11,541 nt of DNA. Source: an uncultured Bacteroidales bacterium (lineage in GTDB: Bacteria > Bacteroidota > Bacteroidia > Bacteroidales > Muribaculaceae). Each line of letters begins with the position of its first letter. The first letter of the stretch is position 1. Positions 6,857 through 11,541 of the stretch are shown here, one piece after another. The notes beneath the pieces were generated by a model that worked only from the letters and a program-made list of their open reading frames with translations, did not search any database and was not told the DNA's origin. The stretch is taken from NCBI GenBank assembly GCA_947177325.1, contig CAMWUH010000041.1, positions 1 to 11,541 on the forward strand, given 5' to 3'. The translations under genes were made by a program, and so were the position numbers.

Positions 6857-6894
6857 TGTGGATGAGATTACTTATTAGGGATATTTGTGGATAA
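6857..6894. promoter_or_regulatory. DnaA box and a near-match in the amidase-mlaD spacer
   Basis: TGTGGATAA at 6886-6894 is an exact match to the consensus DnaA box (TTATCCACA on the minus strand). TGTGGATGA at 6857-6865 matches at 8 of 9 positions in the same orientation, 29 bp away, close to three helical turns. Both lie in the 64-bp spacer between two genes, about 1.4 kb from the dnaA start. Binding by DnaA is inference. Confidence 0.5.
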
Positions 6895-6907
6895 AAACAG
6901 GAGGGAA

Positions 6908-8020
6908 TCAGTCGTAGATGCGTTGATTGCCCTGCATTTTAATGATAAAAGCCTGGTTAAATTTTTTTCTAATCGCAGGAAGGGCCTTGCGGGCATCGTC
7001 GAGCGAAGTATAGTTGCCTATGGTGTATTTATACAACCCTTTTTCATAATAGTTGTCGACTCCTTGCTCACCTTTCAGCTCGGGTGCCTTAGCTTTGAGA
7101 GGAGTAGGGTTGGTGGCAATTTGAATACGATAGGTGATGGCATCAGCGTCAGAGCCTGTCGCAACGGGTTCGTTGGCTGTGTCAGTATCTGCCGGATGCT
7201 GCTGCGGTTGCTGAGCGGCGTTATTGGCGGGGCGTGGAGCCGAAGGTGTGGATTTGCCGCGATATTCGGCAAAGGCGTTATATAGAGATGTGGCGAGCTT
7301 GTTCTGGCCATCTTTAGAGTTCATAAAAGCCTCTGACCGCGGGTTGCAGATGAAATCAAGTTCGACCAACACTGCCGGCATGCTCGTGGCCCACAACACC
7401 CAAAATCCGGCTTGCTTTACGCCCTTATCAACTCGTCCGGCGTTTTTAACTAATTGTCGCTCGGCCGCTCCGGCAAATGCAATGCTCTGGTCAAGGTGGA
7501 TGCTCTGCGATAGCTCAAAGATAATGTATGACTCTACCGAATTAGGGTCAAAACCTTTGTATGACTCGGAATAGTCAGCTTCCAGAGCCATAACGGAGTT
7601 TTCACGCTTGGCTATGGCGAGGTTTTCCTCGGTTTTGTGCAGGCCGAGAGTAAACACTTCGGCTCCGGCCACATTGGCGCGATTTCGGTTTTTGCGGTCA
7701 ACGGAGTTGACGTGAATCGACACAAACAGGTCGCCTTTAGCCTTGTTGGCAATTTTGGCACGGTCGTTGAGCGACACAAACACGTCAGTGTTGCGAGTGT
7801 ACACCACCTTAACATCCGGCATATTGGCTTCCACCAATTTGCCGAATTGAAGCGCAACGGCCAGGTTGATTGATTTCTCGTTGGTTACTTCGCCGATTGC
7901 GCCATAGTCTTTACCTCCATGGCCGGGGTCGAGCACGAGCACAAACTGCTTTTCGACCGCAGCGGCTGCCGAGCAAAGAAGTGTGGTTATGAAAGCAAAT
8001 ATGATGAAAATATGACGCAT
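6908..8020 (-). CDS. N-acetylmuramoyl-L-alanine amidase (Amidase_3) with SPOR-like tail
   Basis: This 370-residue secreted enzyme cuts the bond between MurNAc and the peptide stem of peptidoglycan, as in cell separation. A signal peptide occupies about 1-21. The zinc-dependent AmiC/CwlV-type domain spans about 25-255. Its zinc ligands are His34 (DPGHGG), Glu48 (NEKS) and His103 (SIHVNS), and the catalytic Glu220 lies in VLVELDFICN. A low-complexity Pro/Gln/Ala linker (257-290) joins it to a tail at about 296-364 containing YKYTIGNYTSLDDARKAL. This tail looks like a SPOR domain, which binds glycan strands stripped of peptides at the division septum. The gene is first in a probable operon with the MlaD-like gene and has its own divergent promoter. 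I see no LytM activator gene nearby. Enzyme class is firm; the septal role is inferred from the tail. Confidence 0.93.
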   Translation of the reverse strand: MRHIFIIFAFITTLLCSAAAAVEKQFVLVLDPGHGGKDYGAIGEVTNEKSINLAVALQFGKLVEANMPDVKVVYTRNTDVFVSLNDRAKIANKAKGDLFVSIHVNSVDRKNRNRANVAGAEVFTLGLHKTEENLAIAKRENSVMALEADYSESYKGFDPNSVESYIIFELSQSIHLDQSIAFAGAAERQLVKNAGRVDKGVKQAGFWVLWATSMPAVLVELDFICNPRSEAFMNSKDGQNKLATSLYNAFAEYRGKSTPSAPRPANNAAQQPQQHPADTDTANEPVATGSDADAITYRIQIATNPTPLKAKAPELKGEQGVDNYYEKGLYKYTIGNYTSLDDARKALPAIRKKFNQAFIIKMQGNQRIYD

Positions 8021-8048
8021 GAATGTCTATTCCATATAAATTTTACTG

Positions 8049-8056
8049 CAAAATTA
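8049..8056 (-). promoter_or_regulatory. Minus-strand -7 promoter element for the amidase operon
   Basis: Read on the minus strand this is TAATTTTG, an exact TAnnTTTG match, 28 bp before the amidase ATG at 8020. The predicted leader is about 20 nt. I see no strong -33 element. The 110-bp divergent gap would carry promoters for both directions. Confidence 0.45.
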
Positions 8057-8099
8057 AGAAAAAAACCGGTTAATGAACTCTTTTATCGCCGGAATTATT

Positions 8100-8107
8100 T
8101 ATATTTG
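8100..8107 (+). promoter_or_regulatory. Plus-strand -7 promoter element for the GldB-like gene
   Basis: TATATTTG is an exact TAnnTTTG match 23 bp before the ATG at 8131. It predicts a leader of about 17 nt. A second exact match, TACATTTG at 8120-8127, is too close to the start codon to serve an ATG at 8131 unless the mRNA is nearly leaderless. Confidence 0.48.
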
Positions 8108-8130
8108 AGAAGTTATTTTTACATTTGATT

Positions 8131-9120
8131 ATGAAAAAGCTATTGATTTATCTCCTTTTTGCCCCGATATTTGCATGCACAACGAGTTGTGGCAGCTCCC
8201 CGACAAAGGCCGGTAATTCCGAAGCCCAACCGCTTGTGCGCCTTGACAGCATCGTTGCCACATTTGGTCAACTCTCTGAAAATCAGCAAGACTCTATAAT
8301 ATCAGTTTATGGCGGCCCATTGAGCGATTATTTATTTATGATGGGCCTTACTTCGGCCGATTTACGCGGCTCAATCGACACACTCAGTCATTCGGCTGCC
8401 TTCAGCGTTTTTCTGCCCGACATTGCCCAACGCTTCAATGCTTCCGACTCGCTTGCCATGCAATTGGCTCAGTTGGAAACCAATATCAGCCAAAAGCTTC
8501 CGCAATTGACTGCAGCTGAATATTTTGCTATTACTTCACCTTACCGTCAATCGGTTATGCTCGTTGATTCAACAGTTTTTATCGCCCTCAACCACTATTT
8601 GGGGGCTGACTACGACGGTTATCGCTCGATGCCTGATTATGCCAAGGTAGAGAAACAATGGCGACGCATACCCTACGATGTGCTCCGAGCCCGACTCGCA
8701 GTAGCTTATGACCTCCGCGACAACTATGCCGACCTCTCCCAACAGCTGCTCCACGATGGCGCGGTTGACTATACAATGATGCAGTTAGTGCCCGATGCCA
8801 ACATTGGCGATATGCTGGGGTGGACTCCCGAGCAAGTTGATCTCGTTGAACGCTCTGAGCGGCAAATATGGGAAACGATGGTTATGAGGAATTTGATATA
8901 TTCAACTGACCCCGTTGACCGCGCCCGCCTTTTTGACGCGTCTCCTGCCACATCGATAATCTCGCCACAGTTGCCGGGGCAAGTAGGTCGTTATATGGGG
9001 CTGAAATTGATTGAAGCATACGTGAAATCTCACCCCGATGTTTCGCTCAATCAGCTGCTTTCGCCCGAATTTGCCTACGATCGCAACTCATTTCTTTCAG
9101 CCGGTTATTCTCCGCAATAG
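8131..9120 (+). CDS. gldB: GldB-like lipoprotein
   Basis: This 329-residue lipoprotein matches the GldB family, first known as essential for gliding motility in Flavobacterium. It has a Lys-Lys start, a hydrophobic segment and a lipidation Cys at C20 (TTSCGSS) or C16 (IFAC). Family features include FIALNHYLGADY (150-161), an LLHDGAVDY helix (206-214), the segment RQIWETM (244-250), PGQVGRYMGLKLIEAY (282-297) and a C-terminal DRNSFLSAGYSP. A zinc-protease HExxH is not present, so no catalytic role is evident. The ATG at 8131 is chosen over the TTG at 8125 because it begins the MKK signal sequence. It is divergent from the amidase and convergent with priA, and no other gliding genes are in the window. 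In a non-gliding gut bacterium it more likely serves the envelope or type IX secretion, but that is inference. Confidence 0.8.
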   Translation: MKKLLIYLLFAPIFACTTSCGSSPTKAGNSEAQPLVRLDSIVATFGQLSENQQDSIISVYGGPLSDYLFMMGLTSADLRGSIDTLSHSAAFSVFLPDIAQRFNASDSLAMQLAQLETNISQKLPQLTAAEYFAITSPYRQSVMLVDSTVFIALNHYLGADYDGYRSMPDYAKVEKQWRRIPYDVLRARLAVAYDLRDNYADLSQQLLHDGAVDYTMMQLVPDANIGDMLGWTPEQVDLVERSERQIWETMVMRNLIYSTDPVDRARLFDASPATSIISPQLPGQVGRYMGLKLIEAYVKSHPDVSLNQLLSPEFAYDRNSFLSAGYSPQ

Positions 9121-9175
9121 CCTCATATCGATATCAACACCGATAACCTCAACGGGTCAAATGATTATTCGCTGA

Positions 9176-11541
9176 TTACGGGTCAACGTCGTAGTAGATG
9201 GTTGAGGTGCGCATCGTCGGGTCGGAGGCCATCGCGGAATATGTCTGGTGGAGCAGATTGCGCACTTTGGCCATCGAGGCCGTGCTCTCAATCTTTATCA
9301 TAATCCGCTGAATATAGAGCGACTTTATGCGCGAAACTTTCGGCTCGTCAGGCCCCTGAACGCGGTTGCCGAGCAATTGGCGCAGATGTCCGGCATAAGC
9401 CTGAGAGAATGTTTGCAGCGCGCCACGATCGCGGTGCTTCAGATACACGTATATAATTCGCGTGAATGGTGGATAGTTAAAGCGTTGACGCTCTTGTATT
9501 TCGTAGTCGTAAAAGCCCTTGTAGTCATGATTGACAACGAAGGGATAAATGGGATGGTCAGGTTGATAGGTTTGAACCAAAACCGAAGCACCGTCGCTAT
9601 CACCGCGCCCGGCTCGTCCGGCCACTTGCTCAAGCATGTTAAACCCGCGCTCCGATGATTTAAAATCAGGGAATGTTATCAATTCATCGGCGTTGACCAC
9701 CGTAACGGTTTTCACATTTTTAAAATCCAACCCCTTCGTAACCATTTGGGTGCCGATTAGAATGTCGGCTTTGCCGGCCGAGAATTGTTCGATGAGCGAT
9801 TGATAATTACCCTTGTTGCGGGTGGTGTCAAGGTCCATGCGGATAATCTTGCGGCTTGGAAAAAGGTTAAGCAGCTCCTCTTCAACGCGCTCTGTGCCGT
9901 AGCCAATTACCTCAACCGACGGCTGCCTGCATTGCGGACACAAATTGGGGAGGGGATATGTGGCTCCGCAATAGTGGCACACCAGCTTATGGCTCGACTG
10001 ATGATATGTCAGCGTAACGTCGCAGTTGTGGCATTTCGGAATCCATGCGCATTGTTTGCATCGGGCAATCGGAGCAAAGCCGCGGCGATTGCGAAAGAAT
10101 ATCGCTTGTTTGTTATTGTCGAGGGTTTGGTTGACCGCTTGAATTGTTGAGATTGTCAGCGGCCCGGTCATTTCCTTCTTTTTCCGAGCAGCGGTGAGGT
10201 CAATGATTTTGATTGGTGGCAATGGTTGATTGTTGAAGCGTCGCGATAGTGTGACCAGGCCATATTTGCCCGAAGTGGCTTTGAAATATGTGTCAATTGC
10301 CGGTGTGGCACTTCCCAAAAGGGTTTTTGCCCCATGCATCGAGGCCAACACAATTGCTGCGTCGCGAGCGTTGTAGCGGGGAGCGGGGTCGGTCTGTTTG
10401 TAGCTGGCATCGTGTTCTTCGTCGACAATCACCAATCCAAGTCGGCTGAACGGGAGAAACAGCGACGACCTTGCGCCCAAAATCACCCAGGGCTTGCTCT
10501 CGTCAAGCATCTTTTTCCAAATGTCAACCCGTTCATTGTCAGAAAACTTGGAGTGATACACAACCACTCTGTTGCCGAATATCTTTTGCAATCGTTGGGT
10601 CAACTGCGTGGTAAGCGCAATTTCGGGCACGAGGTAGAGTACCTGATTGCCCTGATTGAGCTGTTGCTCTATCAAGTGGGAATAAATCTCGGTTTTGCCG
10701 CTGGCCGTTACGCCGTGAAGCAGCACGGTCGATTTATCGCGGAATTGTGCATATAGTTCTGATAGAGCCTGTTGTTGCACTTCGCTCAACTCAGGCAAGT
10801 CGCCCGAGCCTTCGCCATCAAATTTAAATCGGTTTACCTCTTTTTTATGAATTGCAACCAATCCTTTTTTTACCAATGCCGATAATATGGCCGGAGCCAC
10901 GTCGGCGCGTTTCAACAACGTGTCGCGCTCTACTTCGCGTGTCGCAACCCCCGGCCGGTGAATGTCGCTCAAGCTGAGCAACGCCTGAAGCAGCTGCTCC
11001 TGCTTGCGCGCACCTTTGACGCTCTCAAAGGCATCGCGATAGTTGTCAGAATTAAATAGCGGAACTACATAGCTTTTACGTTCAGGTCGGTAACGCTCAA
11101 CGAGCTTTTCAGAAATTATAATGTGGCCCGATTCGAGCATGCAGCTGATGGAGCGTGTCAGTTGGTGTGACTGAAGTTTCTTCTCTATGTCAGCTACCGG
11201 AAGCGAGCCTTCATGTTGAAGCAACTGCATTATCATCACCTCAATCTCGGTCAGCGACATCAGCTCATCGGCCAATTCTATATCGGGATTTATTTCTACG
11301 TAGGTTTCACTTTCAACCTTAAGCGCCGCCGGCACGGCAGCTTTGTAAACGTCGCCGATAGCACACATATAGTACTCGGCTATCCACTCCCAGAACTTTA
11401 TCTGCGGGAAACGCACTATCGGCTTGCTGTCCAAGGCTATGGCTATCGGCTTCACTTCGTAGTCAACGGGGGCTACCGGCGCAAGACTGCAAACTATACC
11501 GGTCACGTACTTCTTCTTGCCAAACGGAACAACCACTCTGC
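9176..11541 (-). CDS. priA: Primosomal helicase PriA, N-terminus cut by window edge
   Basis: This is the replication-restart helicase, which recognises stalled forks and reloads the replicative helicase. About 787 residues are visible. The frame is still open at the right edge and begins RVVVPFGKKKYVTGIV, a segment that lies some 30 residues inside full-length PriA, so the GTG at 11536 is not the start. Counting from that GTG, Walker A is GVTASGKTE (275-283), the DEAH-type motif is DEEHD (372-376) and motif III is GSATP (408-412). Eight zinc-binding cysteines form four CxxC pairs (493/496, 502/505, 520/523, 533/536). Motif V is ILIGTQMVTKGLDF (592-605) and motif VI is QVAGRAGR (637-644). The only oddity is Ala for the usual Gly or Ser in Walker A. 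It converges on the GldB-like gene with a 55-bp gap and no clear terminator. Confidence 0.97.
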   Translation of the reverse strand, partial: RVVVPFGKKKYVTGIVCSLAPVAPVDYEVKPIAIALDSKPIVRFPQIKFWEWIAEYYMCAIGDVYKAAVPAALKVESETYVEINPDIELADELMSLTEIEVMIMQLLQHEGSLPVADIEKKLQSHQLTRSISCMLESGHIIISEKLVERYRPERKSYVVPLFNSDNYRDAFESVKGARKQEQLLQALLSLSDIHRPGVATREVERDTLLKRADVAPAILSALVKKGLVAIHKKEVNRFKFDGEGSGDLPELSEVQQQALSELYAQFRDKSTVLLHGVTASGKTEIYSHLIEQQLNQGNQVLYLVPEIALTTQLTQRLQKIFGNRVVVYHSKFSDNERVDIWKKMLDESKPWVILGARSSLFLPFSRLGLVIVDEEHDASYKQTDPAPRYNARDAAIVLASMHGAKTLLGSATPAIDTYFKATSGKYGLVTLSRRFNNQPLPPIKIIDLTAARKKKEMTGPLTISTIQAVNQTLDNNKQAIFFRNRRGFAPIARCKQCAWIPKCHNCDVTLTYHQSSHKLVCHYCGATYPLPNLCPQCRQPSVEVIGYGTERVEEELLNLFPSRKIIRMDLDTTRNKGNYQSLIEQFSAGKADILIGTQMVTKGLDFKNVKTVTVVNADELITFPDFKSSERGFNMLEQVAGRAGRGDSDGASVLVQTYQPDHPIYPFVVNHDYKGFYDYEIQERQRFNYPPFTRIIYVYLKHRDRGALQTFSQAYAGHLRQLLGNRVQGPDEPKVSRIKSLYIQRIMIKIESTASMAKVRNLLHQTYSAMASDPTMRTSTIYYDVDP

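Noticed and set aside
8125..8130. TTG start for the GldB-like gene
   Set aside because: The ATG at 8131 begins a standard MKK lipoprotein signal sequence, and the TTG falls inside a promoter-like element.
9125..9134. Palindrome ATATCGATAT between the GldB-like gene and priA as a terminator
   Set aside because: It has no loop, a weak AT stem and no T-run, so it does not fit an intrinsic terminator and may be chance.
10334..10756. 140-codon plus-strand open frame inside priA
   Set aside because: It is opposite conserved helicase motifs and has no family resemblance. Other long open frames opposite the amidase (6887-7285) and priA (9248-9658, 9785-10150) were rejected for the same reason.
11534..11536. 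GTG as the start of priA
   Set aside because: The frame continues to the window edge with conserved PriA sequence (RVVVPFG), so the true start lies outside the window.
1..11541. CRISPR arrays, insertion sequences, tRNA genes, defence or phage modules
   Set aside because: No spaced repeats, transposase-like proteins, terminal inverted repeats, tRNA-like sequence or defence domains were seen. The genes are all ordinary chromosomal families.

Overview
The window looks like a stretch of chromosome from a Bacteroidales bacterium, and the protein features point to the gut family Muribaculaceae or a close relative. The evidence is a GldB-type lipoprotein, an amidase followed by an MCE-domain gene, a periplasmic repeat region fused to a histidine kinase, the lack of Shine-Dalgarno sequences before most starts, and several matches to the Bacteroidetes promoter element TAnnTTTG. 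The family-level assignment is inference. There are no insertion sequences, phage genes, CRISPR repeats, tRNAs or rRNAs, and base use is even across the genes. This reads as conserved core genome rather than an acquired island.

Layout. Positions 1-143 may hold the last codons of an unidentified plus-strand gene. Three plus-strand genes follow: a membrane sensor histidine kinase (214-2340), a GNAT acetyltransferase (2404-2931) and a MetX-type homoserine O-acyltransferase (3021-4037). A perfect 16-bp-arm hairpin (4044-4088) separates metX from three minus-strand genes. In transcription order these are an N-acetylmuramoyl-L-alanine amidase with a SPOR-like tail (8020-6908), an MlaD-like MCE protein (6843-5947) and dnaA (5502-4114). 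A divergent promoter region (8021-8130) leads to a GldB-like lipoprotein on the plus strand (8131-9120). It converges on priA, the primosomal helicase, on the minus strand. priA is cut by the right edge and lacks its N-terminus.

The genes fall into three groups: chromosome replication (dnaA and priA), cell envelope (amidase, MlaD-like protein, GldB-like lipoprotein) and metabolism or sensing (MetX, GNAT, kinase). Amidase and mlaD probably form an operon. dnaA probably has its own control region.

The most interesting part is non-coding. The 444-bp gap upstream of dnaA (5503-5946) is AT-rich and packed with short perfect palindromes and a terminator-like hairpin. The amidase-mlaD spacer carries one perfect DnaA box and one near-match. 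Together with an unusual DNA-recognition motif in this DnaA, this makes the area a reasonable candidate for an origin or a dnaA autoregulatory region. No clearly novel multi-gene system is visible.
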